Origin: Symbiodinium microadriaticum
Taxonomy: Eukaryota; Sar; Dinophyceae; Suessiales; Symbiodiniaceae
Assembly (NCBI GenBank): GCA_001939145.1
Contig: LSRX01001551.1
Location: 5,796-69,795, forward strand
Length of the DNA stretch: 64,000 nucleotides
Direction of reading: 5' to 3'
This document shows positions 21,263 through 32,726 of the stretch, in pieces. How positions within the stretch are numbered: the first letter of the stretch is position 1; every line of letters begins with the position of its first letter. A program made the translations under genes and the position numbers. The notes under the pieces are model-generated. The model had not been told where the DNA came from and searched no databases. It worked only from the letters and a program-made list of their open reading frames with translations.

Positions 21263-22804
21263 ATGGCATCTGGATCAAGTGCAGATACGACAATGACCTT
21301 ATTTGGTGGTGGCGAAGTTGCGATGCCAGCGGCAGGTGAGTCTACCGCTGAAGATGCATTGACCATTTCCGTGGATTCCGCAACTACAGAAAACAAGAAA
21401 CCGGAACCATGGGCATCATCTTCGAATTCTCGCCCGAGACCAAGATCAAGTTCGGCACCAAAGACTATGTCGCAAACGCGATCGTCGTCTATGGGTACCA
21501 GAACGAGAACGAGCGAGTCCGTCGAAGACGGTGATGCAATGTCTGCAAACGAACAAGAAAGGAAAGGACCGTGAACTTCCCGTGTTGAGTCTTACAGGTC
21601 AACCTCAACGTCAACCACAAGCCGTCAACAATCAAATCATCGAGCAGCTGATGCATGCCGAAGAGCAGATGAGGATATTTCGCCAAGAAGAACTTTACGG
21701 CGTGAGGCGATCGTGCTGAACTTGACTGCTAAATTGGATGAGTTGCTGCAAGAGGACCAAGGATCAACGATGAGGATCGAAGAGTTGGAACGTCAGCGTG
21801 ACCTACTACGTTCTGCAGTTGGACATGTGCATCAAGTACATCAGAATTCCACCGCTTTACACGATGAGTTGGGTGAACTACGTCAGCGTCTGAGGCAGCA
21901 AGAAGAACTACAAGTACGCTGTCAACAGGCGTGGAAACAAGAGCTTGAGGCTGCACGTGGGCAACATCATCAAGTTTCTCAACAGTCATCCAGTGTGCCA
22001 ATCTCATCGAAGTTCTGATGCGGGATGGGAGTATGTAAGTAGCCAAGTCAGTGGTCAGAAGGGATTGTCTTTTCCAGTAGGAACTGAAGTGCGATCCCCT
22101 GATCTTGGTACCCCTACACAATACAGTACTGTGAACAGAAGCAAAGTCATTACTGAAACGCAGCCTCATCGTTGCCATCGAGTACGGAGTCAGCTTCGAA
22201 TCCTAGACAAGCCAGGATGGATCGTGTTAACGCCGAGACCAATGCGGACTCATTGGTCAAACGAGCAAACGCAATGCGGGATGACCAGCTTCGCGATCTT
22301 CTTACAATACGAGGTATGTGGGGGCGATCTTCGTCTTCCTCATCTACGGCACGACCATTCAAGAACATTTTCAAGGAGAGTGACGACGGTGGAGCCGACA
22401 AATTGATTGCAGAGCTGATTGATCGTGATGTGAAAGCCTCCGATGAAGGACAGGAGCAAGAAAGATCTACATCTCAGGCAGGACCTTTGACGCGACCAAC
22501 AACGTCTTCTACGAGTGACAACGAATGTTTGGCGAGAAAGGAAGCTGACTACGCTTCACAAATAGCGAAACTTCGTTCTGAACTGCGCCAGGCCAAACGA
22601 ACTGAAGATCGCTTGCGTGATGATCGTGACAATTGGCGACAAGCTGCTGAATATTTCCATCAGGACAGCCAACAGGACGGTGGTGATGATGAAGAAGCAC
22701 ATGGGGGGATAACTGCGCCTACTTTTCGGCTTGCTGTTGCGCCGGGGGGGTTACGACGGTCTGTGCTTACACTCTGTCACTATGCTACTCTCCCGAGTGC
22801 ATGA
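21263..22804 (+). pseudogene. gag-like region of the copia element (broken)
   Basis: ATG at 21263 (MASGSSADTTMTLFGGGEVA) opens a Ser/Thr/Ala-rich disordered frame to 21574. The sense then continues in other frames: 21531-21719 (QLMHAEEQMRIFRQEELYG), 21713-22018 (coiled coil, LRQRLRQQEELQVRCQQAW) and 22172-22804 (LRDLLTIRGMWGR, LRSELRQAKRTEDRLRDDRD). Charged coiled coil plus disordered linkers and the position behind the primer site suggest Gag. No CCHC knuckle or protease motif (D[ST]G) was seen. At least two frameshifts. Confidence 0.5.
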
Positions 22805-23250
22805 GCACCAAGATTTAACACGCATGGAAAGCTTCGCAAGACCATTTGTATGTTACAATATCATACACTTTGTTAGAGTAGATCATANTGGGGGGGTGTG
22901 GGTTAATAACGTTCTTTGTTTCAGCATTGTTTCAAGATCTACATTGCTAAGCTGTGCTCATGCTGCTGTTGGATACTATGGGGATGGTGGTGCTGGATGA
23001 TGTCTCATGTTTGCATGAGGATGGTGGTGCTGGCTCATATTGTATGTTCTACATGGGGATGGTGGTGCTGGATGATGTTGCCTGTGCGGTTGTATGTTGT
23101 GCATGGGACATAACGAGGCTTCGCATTCGCATGCCCCCCTCTTGGATCGCATTTGGTTACACTGCTGGCAGTTTTGCTTGCAACATCTGTGCATAAGCCA
23201 TGCCGGGCTTCGAGAGCATGCGCTCTCTCCTCTCTGCTTTTTGGCCATGG
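22805..23250. repeat. Break in the copia element with a G-rich minisatellite
   Basis: A single N at 22888 beside a G-run, then three copies of GGATGGTGGTGCTGG at about 22982, 23020 and 23057 with short GATGATGT/CATATTGT spacers. Copia-like sequence ends before this point and does not resume until about 28940. Confidence 0.6.
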
Positions 23251-25948
23251 TCATCGTTCTTCGGTATCATGGAGCAGTGCTGCCTGAGCTGGGTGGCTTT
23301 GCTTCCTTCCATCTGCAGGACATAGAGGACACATGGGAGGCCTGTTGCCAAAAGCTTCCTTGCCCCGTACACACTCTCGCTTCGAATCCCGTTATGGAGG
23401 TTCTTGCGCTGCTCGCTCCTGGCTCAGCAGAGCTTGCAGCATTCTGGGGCATCTTCCACTGAATCCCGGTGCAGACGCAAAGGTGCACTGCCGTGGCTCT
23501 TGTTGGCACGGCATGCCCCATGCGCCGCCCTGCTGTACGTCAACCTGGCTCGGAGCGGAGCTCTGTCTGTGGAGCGTGCGAACGCACTTGAGGAGTGGGA
23601 GCAATGGCTGCATGAGGTCGACCAGCTAGTCCTGACTTATGCACTCCGGAGGCACGCGCACCAGCCGTGCGGGACATTTTCCATTCAGATCGCGACTTGG
23701 CAAGTGTTCAGGAGCAAACTCCACCGCCCAGCCCGGCCTGTTCCCGTGTTTCTGTCGCGAGTTCGGCTGTGGCTGCGGAGCTTGCGATTCCAGCTCGGCT
23801 GGAAGAAGTCTCAGATGGTGAGGATTTATTTCAGACTCTTCGACGGCGTTCTCGCAAGCGCGACTGGGACAGCCCCTGTGGTTCAGAGCTGCAGTGTTTC
23901 CGTGAGCACGCGGCGCTTGCCGCTTTTCCAAGAAGTTGAAACTTTTTTTCGCTCCAAGCTGTTGATTCTAGCTCCAGGTCGATTTTGAGGTGGTGTAGGC
24001 AATAGTTTCAATTAAATTATGTCCTGTCAGGGCGAGAGCCTGGGGCCTCTGCTTCCGGATGACTCTCCGTGGTCTAAAAGATATAAAGCCTGGTATTTCC
24101 GCACCGAGACTCCTGCCGTTTCCGGGGACCGGCGTGCTGCCTGATCCATCAAGACCCAAAGTGCTTTTGTAGTTGTTGTCATTTTGGCAATCTCCCGCCG
24201 CTGCAGGAAGATGGCTCTTCTGACTTCGGACCAACAGCCGTTCCAGCCTGCCCATCAGATTGAGGCCTTGCCCAAGGCTGAGAGATAAAATTGAATCCGA
24301 CGCTTATTTTCCTAAGTCCTACATCCTAAGCAGGATGGCAGAACTCCAAATTCTAAACCCTCTGACCCTACAAACCCTAAACCCTGACCCTTCACCTTAT
24401 GACCTTCATCTAAGACCTCGTCTAACTCTTTACCTCACACAATCAGCCCTAAACCCTGAGCCCCTAGGGTTTAAGGGTTCGAGTTTAGGGTTTCTTACTA
24501 AAAAATAAATCCCCGAGAAGGCTGTATGGCTTCTTCCAAAGGACATAACTAACTTTCCCTAAAGCATAAACCCTAAACCCTAAAACGGTTAGGTTTGCCT
24601 TCAACTCTTGGCATCAAAACCTCTGCAGGCACGTCCCATGGACAACTCAAGTATGCCCAACTGGAATCCACTGCAGCTGGAGTCGGGTGCCCGTGCAAGA
24701 GCAAGGACACCTCCTCGCCCAGCGGCCGCGCCCAAAACTGCTCCTGAGTGGGGCTCTTGTGCGAAATGTGGCTATGCTCTCCAACTCCACATCATGGGGA
24801 GTGGCCCGAATCTTGTTCGATCAATGGCGCTTGCTTTGGTTGTCCTATTTTTTGAGAGGTTTTCCGCAAAACCATGCTTACTACAGCAGCTTGCAAACCT
24901 GCGGCACTCACTGGCAGGTGGAAGGACCACTTGCGGCTCATGTGCGGCCAGTTTTGGAAGAGATTCCCTAATGGGATGCGTAAATGTTTTCATCATATCG
25001 CTTTGATTTGCACAGAGTGCCTGACTTGCCGGCTCATCTGCAGTCATATGCAACAGGTGTCCGAAGCTTTTTGCTGCGCAATGGACACCAAGAGCATGCC
25101 CCCGCAGGTGTGTGAAGACGTCTCAAGTGTTCTCGAGAAAAAGCCACCATCATTTTGCTGTTATTGCCTATTGCGACTATTCTTATGTTCCGACTGGAGA
25201 CAGGAGCTGCGCATCCTTCTTGCTTCTCGCAGTCTTGCCACTCGCAGACCTGTCTGCGCACTGACCGAAGCACCAGCTGACGTGTCTTGGCCTTTCCGCA
25301 GCCATTTCCTTGCAGCCTGCGCCCGTTAGCCTGCTGGCTCCATGGATTTCTGTGCGGATGCCTTTCGTGTCTTCGCTGTGGCTTCCGCCATGAGTGTGCG
25401 GCTGCCAGCGGAAGCGCTTTGCCGGTGGCAGGTGGTTCAGAGCGCCGTTCTAGGCCTCTACGGTTTGCTGCGGGTCAACGCCAACGAACAGACAGTGGTG
25501 TTGGCGACGGCAGCTGATGTTTTCGCGACTCTTCTGAGACTTGTTCTCATTGGACGGTCTTTTTTCGCTGCTTCTCTTTTTGGTTCTGTCTTCTTATTAC
25601 AATCACGTCATGCGCAGCACGAGGAACCCTGCTTTCGATGCTCGCATCTCTGATGGCATCATAGATCTTGAAGAGCGTATCTTCCGATCATGCTTAGCAG
25701 CTACTCTGGAGCCTGGTAAAGCCCTGAGTTTTGCGCAGAAGGCCGCTTTGGTTTGGCCCCTTCATGTGCAAGAGTCATTCTTGGTCTTGAAGGAAAAGAT
25801 TCAAGACTCTTTGGAGACGCTCCAAGCTTTTCGCGCAGAGGTCGCTGGAGATGTCCTGCTCAGTTCTTTTCTGAATGACCTTTCCTGTGTCTTCGATGAT
25901 TGCCTGACAATGATTCTAGGATGGGCTCATCGCAGAAGGCCTGCGTAA
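23251..25948 (+). CDS. Exon-like ORFs of an unidentified helical protein
   Basis: Several + strand frames carry non-repetitive helix-rich peptides that resemble short exons: 23280-23460 (ELGGFASFHLQDIEDTWEA), 23490-23690 (YVNLARSGALSVERANALEE then WEQWLHEVDQLVLTYALRR), 25342-25540 (FRVFAVASAMSVRLPAEALC, LLRVNANEQTVVLATAADVF) and 25600-25948 (IIDLEERIFRSCLAATLEPG, SFLVLKEKIQDSLETLQAF), ending at a TAA. Candidate AG acceptors precede several of them. No family recognised. The stretch separates the two halves of the copia element, so it may be a captured host gene, a passenger of a DNA transposon or an assembly join. Confidence 0.35.
24345..24592. repeat. Interstitial telomere-like repeats with head-to-head junction
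   Basis: Scattered CCCTAAA-type words (24356-24390, 24448-24458, 24560-24585) and, from 24465, the opposite orientation TAGGGTTTAAGGGTT and TTTAGGGTTTC. The two orientations meet at about 24464. TTTAGGG is the telomere repeat type of dinoflagellates and plants. The repeats are degenerate, so this is old interstitial sequence. Confidence 0.6.
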
Positions 25949-26058
25949 AGCCGTGCGACTGAGACGGAGCTTTGAAAATCTCACTTCCGCAATCGCACCG
26001 GAAGCTGGCTCTTTGTGATGTCAAGAATGCTTTTGCTCCTATGCTTGTAGCCTTTCGA

Positions 26059-26345
26059 AGCCGAAACCTTCATGCCAAGAGCTTCATCTGACTCGTTGTC
26101 ATATCCGTATTGAAGCCCCAAGCCGAAACCTTTCATGCCAAGAGCTTTATCTGACTTTTTCTCATATCCTTTTTGAAGCCCCAAGCCGAAACCTTCATGC
26201 CAACAGCTTCATCTCACTTTTTGTCCCATCCTTTCTGAAGCCCCAAGCCGAAACCTTCATGCCAACAGCTTCATCCCACTTTTTGTCCCATCCTTTCTGA
26301 AGCCCCAAGCCGAAACCTTCATGCCAACAGCTTCATCCCACTTTT
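26059..26345 (+). repeat. Tandem array, five copies of a ~62-base unit
   Basis: The start word AGCCGAAACC recurs at 26059, 26121, 26184, 26246 and 26308 (spacing 62-63). The unit continues with TTCATGCCAACAGCTTCAT and ends GAAGCCCCA. The last three copies are nearly identical and the first two more diverged. A single unit also lies at 8033. Confidence 0.9.
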
Positions 26346-26354
26346 TCTTTATGT

Positions 26355-26545
26355 GCATACTTACGCCGTACATACACACATGTGCCTACATACGCCATAC
26401 AGACACACATACATGTGCACATAAACACACACTCACACACATACACACACCAATGCAACTGCATTCAAGCATGTACTTATCTACCCATGCATGCACACGT
26501 ACTTCTGTAAATCAACATTTCTACAAATATATACACACGAAGCTT
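26355..26545 (+). repeat. Degenerate CA-rich stretch
   Basis: ACACACATA/CATACACAC words over about 190 bases. Low complexity and not coding. Confidence 0.7.
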
Positions 26546-26688
26546 CGCAAGCTGTCGTGAAGTTTGAGAGACTCCTGAGTGCATGTTCTTGCGGATACAT
26601 GCATGTGCTCTTCAGTAGCTTCCTCATGCCGCTCTCAACAGGTCTGGCAGTAGAGAGTTCAGCTGAGTAGAAGTCTGTCTTGCTTGCG

Positions 26689-28422
26689 ATGCCGCCCAAG
26701 CACGGCACGAAGGCACAGCCCCGCTGTCAGTTCTGCCACAAGACAGGACACCATGCATCGACGTGCAATGACTTGGCGCAATCTGTCTTGAAACAGTTAC
26801 GGGCTACGTGTTCCACTTCGACGTTGTGCAAAAAGCTCGCTCTGGGCAGTCTTAAGCTGCAGAAGGCTCTCAAGCCGCTGCGCTGCGGCAAGCGGACAGG
26901 TCGGCGAGGGCCTGGCTTCAAAGGCGGCACTGCGCGGACTGACGAAGACCCCGTGCAAGTCGCAGCGCTGCGGCTCGGCAGAAACTGCGCGAAGCCAGAC
27001 GTCGACCCTTGGCCATGAAGGCCGTCGGCGACACGTCCTTCTCCTACACAGACGTGCTTTGAAGCTCACAAGTTCCTGGCCTCACGGGCTGGGCGTGGAG
27101 CCCCAAGTGTTGTGGTTGCGGTGGTCCGAGAGCAGGGCCGCAAGCGAGGTTTGGCGGGCGCTTTCAGCGCTTCCTGACCAGCAACTGTCCTTTCATTTCC
27201 GAGCAAAACGATGTTTCATCCAATCTTCGTGGCTTTTGTTGCTTTTCTTCATCGAACAAATCTAGGCTGCGGATCCTGCCGACGATCCTTTGACATCTTG
27301 ACCTACAGCTGCTTGCCTCGCCTGAAGCTGCCACTTCCGCTGGTGCTCAAGGCGATGCACCTCCACTTCGAGAACTCCACGTCCTCCTCCTTGAAGGACA
27401 TGGGCCGCCGCCTTGGCTTGAGCGGCGGAAACAAGGGCTCTCTCAGGAAGCTTGCGCAGCACCTGAGAGCGGCAGAGGCACATGCGTCTTCCAGCGTCTG
27501 GCTAAAGGTGTTGTTTCCAAAGCGTGTTACGGGGCCAGTCTGCTTGCAGGCTCGCTCTGCGCAGCGCATGCAGCAGAAGCGTAAGCGCAGCGGATGGGTG
27601 GAGGCAGATGCTAGGTGTCTGCGGAAATGGAAGGCCCAGAACAAATAAAGGCATCTGGTCTTGCAAGCTCCAAAGCAGGAGTAGCGTGCAAACCCCTTCA
27701 AATATTCAAAACACATGAACCCCTAAGCCCAACTAAGTTCAGTGCTCAGCCAAGCCCTTCCTTCAATGCTCAGGCTTAATCTGGCATCAGTTCTTCGGCT
27801 TTGTGGAGCGTCCTGTCGGTGCGGCCGTTCCCCGTGTCCATCTGTACGAGTTGCCTCTCATCTCGACACTGCCGAATGCAAAGTCGCCCCAGGACAGTTT
27901 TATTGCTCTAGGCTTCCTTGTAAGGTTTCGGGTATACGCTTCTAGACCAGTGTAAATCTTGAAGCTTGAAAAAATAGTTAAGGCTTTGTAGAAGCCAGAG
28001 CAAACCGCCCAAAAATCAACGAGGAATCCAAGAGCAGAATCTTGGAGACCCGCGCCTTCGACTGCCTTCGCCGGACCACGAGCAGTGGCCGATCGACAGT
28101 TTTGCTGACGGATGGTGCGAAAGCCTATCCTGGTCTAGCTCGTGCCTGTGGCATCAAGCATTTGGCATGCAACCATGCCGAAGGAGTTTTTTGTGTCAAT
28201 GTCCGTCAAGGGCCTCATCCCACTTTCCCTGTCCACACAGGCGGAGTGGACACCGTTTGGCAGCAGATAAAATCGTGGCTGCCCAACCAAATCCCTGCAT
28301 GCAGCAAGGGCAAGCCCAACCCGACAATCATGCAGTATGTTCGTCAGTGGCAGTGGAGACACGAGCACCGCCAAAGCTTGCTCGAGGCAACTGGCAAGAT
28401 GCTACGTGCAGAGCTTTTCTGA
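26689..28422 (+). pseudogene. IS1595/ISXO2-like (Merlin-type) DDE transposase, multi-piece
   Basis: Three blocks. 26689-27018 begins MPPKHGTKAQPRCQFCHKTG and holds a CCHC-like zinc knuckle CQFCHKTGHHASTC, then a basic region. 27211-27648 reads FDILTYSCLPRLKLPLPLVL and SSLKDMGRRLGLSGGNKGSL, ending in a basic tail. 28042-28422 carries the transposase core: TVLLTDGAKAYPGLARACGI (catalytic Asp), KHLACNHAEGVF, HTGGVDTVWQQIKSWLP and MQYVRQWQWRHEH. This arrangement matches the ISXO2/IS1595-type domain found in eukaryotic Merlin transposons. The third acidic position, usually Glu before the W-x-x-x-K motif, is Asp here (GGVDTVW). The piece carrying the first catalytic Asp, expected between 27648 and 28042, was not found, so the copy is probably dead. 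Terminal inverted repeats not located. Confidence 0.6.
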
Positions 28423-28644
28423 TTCGCCAGAGCCTGCTACATGCGTCTGTCCAGACGCAACGCACAGAGTCGGTCTCGCCGTTCGAAATGGCCAATGTGT
28501 TGCACTTGTGGATGGAGGCTTTCATGCATTCTTGCCATGAGTACGCACTATCCTGTCATACCATGTCCTGTTGTTTCTACCCATGTTCATGTTCAGTTCG
28601 TGCATGTTCATCTCACTCCTCGTGGGCAAAAGTAGTCCTGCAGA

Positions 28645-28960
28645 AAATCTAATCATATTCATATTGTTCCTGGACAACGACTTTTCAATAGTACTAGTTA
28701 AAATTGCATCGGATCAACTTCGTCAGATGTGTGCTAGTTAAAATTGCATCGGATCAACTTCGTCAGATGTGTGCGTATGGCAGCTTCTTGCATCGGATGA
28801 ACTTGCTCAGATGAGGAATAGTGTGAAAACATCCGCATATTCATATTGCTGGACAACGACTTTTCCATATTCCTTCCGAAATTTGCATCGGATCAACTTC
28901 GTCAGATGTGCCTATCGCAGTTTCTTGCATCGGATGAAACCAAGAAGTTTTCGACTTCAC
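28645..28960 (+). repeat. Direct repeats of GCATCGGATCAACTTCGTCAG
   Basis: The phrase TTGCATCGGATCAACTTCGT followed by CAGATGTG occurs at about 28706, 28748 and 28884, with shorter GCATCGGATGAA variants at 28789 and 28927. The phrase ATTCATATTG...CTGGACAACGACTTTTC occurs at about 28656 and 28840. Local duplication just before copia RT resumes. Confidence 0.75.
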
Positions 28961-30355
28961 TCAGACCAGGGAATATGATGACGTGGTGAACGAGGCGAAG
29001 AAAAATGGACAAAAAGTTCACATGGCTCGCGTGCACGGACTCATCTACGAGAAGAACTACCAGTTGAAGGAAGATGATCCGGCCAGGAAGTTCAAAGGAC
29101 GAGGCGTGCTACTTGGTGACCAGGTCAAAGACCACCTTCGATGCGTCGAGGTGGGCCGATGCTTATGGTTGTCTACCAGGGAAGGACGTGCAGATGGCAG
29201 ATTCTATTCAAGCTTACATCCAAGCAAGATTATCCGGCACTCCATGCTGGGTTGAGCTTCCAGATGAAGCGTGGCATCCATCGGCGAACCGTCATAAATT
29301 CCGACGACCTGTATGTCGCTTGGTCAAAGCACTTGATGGACATCCTGATGCAGGAACTCTGTGGGAGCAACATTGTCACACAGCAGTACAAAAGGTCAGA
29401 TTCAGACCCCTTGGGGATGAATGGCCTTCGTTGTATTTTCATCCTGAAATGCGACTGTTACTGACTGGTGATCTACGTCGATGATCTCAAGATGGCGGGA
29501 CCCAAGGAACAGTTACCGTTGGGATGGACTTTGCTTACCGTGGGGTCTGTATCTCGGTTGTCGAATCTCAAAGGGTGAAGCAGTCTTGCATGATAAGACT
29601 CGCGTGCAGACCGTGAATGATGACATGGAAACGTACCTGGACATGACTGTCAAGAAGTATTGTGACGTCACAGGTTTCGATCCAACCAAATTCAAACTGT
29701 ATCATCACCTAGTCCGGCGGAAGAGACAAAGAATCATCCTGCCAGGGCGCCGGTGTGCAATGGCAAAAGTCATCGATGCACGTGGTGTGGAAACACCATG
29801 CCTGTTGACGCGGATGGTCGGTTAATACCGCCGCCACCTATTCCCAAGTGCCCAGTGGAAGAGGAAGTCACAGAGGCTAACAGAGGAGCTTTGGCGGCCA
29901 CTATGCTGGCTGCGGCGAGAGCTTGAAATCAACCTCCAGTGCTCATTTGCACATTCAAGGTCCTCACATGCGTTTTCCTCTCGCAGGGTTGAGCAAAAGG
30001 CAAGGGTGCTTGAGTGCTTGGCTCTACGCCTGAGGCTGAAATTGTTGCGGCCGACTTTGCTATGACTCGCCTGGGGTTGCCTGCCATTACACTTTGGCAG
30101 CAACTTGGTGGCAAAGACCCCAACTTCGTCTTCTTCGACGACAACCAGACCATGATTGGAGTGATAAGTACTGGCAAAAAATCGTAGGGTGCGTCATCTC
30201 GAACGTACTCACGGAATCAGTGTCGGCTGGATGCATGCCATATTTCAGGAAGGGTATGTGCCTCTTGCTTACGAAGTCATTGCCAAGATGGCCGCGGACA
30301 TACGCACCAAGCCGTTCAAGGACTCCGTGTTTCCTGGACACATGCGTGTGAGTTG
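28940..30355 (+). pseudogene. Copia reverse transcriptase and RNase H, frameshifted
   Basis: Starts about 28945 (FDFTQTREYDDVVNEAKKNG, VHMARVHG, LLGDQVKD), then in another frame from about 29130 ASRWADAYGCLPGKDVQMAD, IQAYIQARLSGTPCWVELPD, RRPVCRLVKALDGHPDAGT. The catalytic YVDD is at 29474-29485 in a third frame (VIYVDDLKMAGPKEQ). A fourth piece reads LGCRISKGEAVLHDKTRVQ. RNase H follows at about 30015-30350: PEAEIVAADFAMTRLGLPAI, FFDDNQTMIGVISTGK, MRHLERTHGISVGWMHAIFQ, MAADIRTKPFKDS. A short deletion between GDQVKD and ASRW and at least four frameshifts make it non-functional, though the active-site residues survive. Confidence 0.85.
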
Positions 30356-32726
30356 ATCAACGTCTGACTTTCCGCCGGACCTGATTGGTTCCCAGGACAT
30401 CATGGATCTGATGAAGCCTACTCATTCGCAAAGCACGGCCGGGAAAGGCCAACAGGTCTATACTTTCAAGAGCGAGGTTCCATGCTTTCCCTACACTCAG
30501 ACTCCCATATTGCCGAAGGTGCTTTATCCTGCGAGTCTTTCGAGTAAAGAAGGTTTGCAGGAGCACGACAGTGTTGACCCTATCTTGGTTGCCAAGTTTC
30601 CGCGCATGTTGCGGGATCCGCCATCCGCGTTGCCGCCGGGTCGTTACCTTCGGTCGACCTGGATTCTTCGCGAGGGCGTGTGACGTCGGGTGGAGGAAAG
30701 CGCTGAGATCCCCGATTCGCCGGTCAAGTTTGATCGCTATGTGGAGCGTGCCGTTTTCCAGTGTCAACCGGTTCGGCCGACTCTACCGTCAGCTCTAACG
30801 ATCGAGGACTTTGTCCAGACCGCTGTGACTCACCCGTATGGTCGTCGTTTCATGCGCGCCCTGTCGGGGGAATGGCGTGCGTGTACCAGGGTGTCGCATT
30901 ACCTCTTTGACGCGACGGTCGTCCTTATCGACAAAGAACTCCTTACCTTGGACCTATGGTGTGGACATGTCACAAAAGGTGCGAGAACTTCAAGGATATG
31001 GCAAGGCTATAGTGCCACATGTGGTCGAATTTCAAGATTGCAAGGATGGTGTCGTCGTCGAGTTCTACGACAGCCAGCACCAACAATTTGGCTTATGTGT
31101 ACAAGGACGAAGGAAACGACGTGCGATGAAAGGTCCAAATCGTCGATGCACCCAGGGAAGTTGCCGTTTGGTCGCTGATCGGTGTGGATGACGACAACTG
31201 GTGGAGTGAATTAGTTCCAGGCATGGATTGTGCCACGGAAGAGTATGATCCCGACAAACAATTGAATGTCCTGTGCACAGGACGACAGATTGATGACCCG
31301 ATGTGCGACTACTTAGCCGATGTGCTCCGAACACGGCAGCAACACTCCGAAAACTCGGCGGTTTTCGTCGGTGCAGGGGTGCTGCGGGGTATATCATGAT
31401 TGATCGAAGAATCATCAAGAATTCAAGAGCCTGGACATCGAGCTCACCACCGACTACCCCTGGAGGGAGGTCGTCCAAAGAATTGCCCTTGCTGCAGCGA
31501 AGTCTGGAACTCAGGTTATCGTCGAAGTTCCGCCCGAAGCTCAGGTTGCCAACACTAAACAGTACAAGCTCTTGTCAAATGGCGAGCTGTGGAGACACAT
31601 TGTCATTGACCTGGGTTCTCACGGCCAAAGGCTGTTAGTCACTGGTCATGAAGGACAACCATGTGTGAAGTACTGGAATTCTTCTCCGCCGACACTGCTT
31701 TGGAGCAGAAACCTTCGGATGCATGCAAGGCAAAGCATAATCATGCTTGCGGACAAGACTACCTGGTCGAAGGCAGCAAAGAGGTGACAACCAGTCAGGT
31801 CTCTACGAGATTGCTGAAGTCGTTATCCTTTAAGGCTGGCGACGGACGTTTGGTGTCAATGCTGGTCAAAGGGCCCAAGAAGAAACCCGATGGAGTGATC
31901 GTCGAGTTCGGTCACAGTGAATCCGTGAAGGGCAAAGGGTCAGACCGTCATGCTTGCATTTTGCTTGCTGAACCTCCTAAAACTGTTGCTCAAGAAAACG
32001 ACCTCGTGGCGAAGATCAGGAAGCTTTGTGAGAACAAACCCCAGACACCTGTGCTGTTTTCAGTACCGCTCATGCGATCATGTGATGGACATGGTCCCAA
32101 GACCGAGTCTTCTGTGGGGGGTGAAAATTCTTCGCTGGGAACGTACAAAAGGTTCCGAGGAGTTCTCAAATCTCTGAAATGCCTGCTCAGAAAGTTTGCG
32201 GAATCGACGCATGTCTGTTTTTCTCGTGACCCGCCGTCGACATGTTCGTGTTGGTCATGGCCTGTACTGCACACTCTTTAGGGTCCAAGGTTCATAAGGT
32301 CAACGGACAAGGCTGCTGAATGTGCTGATGCTGCAGGAAGATTGACTGGACGTAGATGCGTGATTTCCAATTTCCTTGACCAACAGTGTGTTGCTGAGAA
32401 GTTGTTCTTCATCGACCGAACGCCAGGTTAAGTGTAGGTTGAGCGATTGCACCCTTGGAGCTGCGTCAGCGATTGCAGCAAGTGTCCGCAGCATGTCACG
32501 TCGCAGTGCAAGCGTAGGAAACGGTGATAAGACTGAAGGAGTGCACGGTTACAGCAGTCACAGATGAGTTGAAGAGTGTGCCGAGGCCTGCGTCATCAGG
32601 TCTCAACCTCCGAACAACTAAGGACTACGTGTCGGCTAAGCGGTAAGTACTTTTGCCGTAGTAAGTACGAACCGCGAAGCCGTAGGGTAGGTGGGCATCC
32701 CTGTGATACCATGCGAACCCTGAGCC
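30356..32726 (+). pseudogene. Copia internal region after RNase H, broken ORFs of unknown function
   Basis: Readable pieces in changing frames: 30402-30683 (GQQVYTFKSEVPCFPYTQTP, PRMLRDPPSALPPGRYLRST), 31184-31399 (WWSELVPGMDCATEEYDPDK), 31430-31790 (TQVIVEVPPEAQVANTKQYK, LSNGELWRHIVIDLGSHGQR, CVKYWN) and 31661-32281 (LSFKAGDGRLVSMLVKGPKK). No known domain recognised. Their continuity with RNase H and strand suggest they belong to the retroelement, which would then be unusual for copia in having a long region 3' of RNase H. Confidence 0.4.

Noticed and set aside
24345..24592. Chromosome end
   Set aside because: Telomere-like words are degenerate, in both orientations and surrounded by other sequence, so they are interstitial.
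26059..26345. CRISPR array
   Set aside because: The 62-base units are whole repeats with no unique spacers, in a eukaryotic context.
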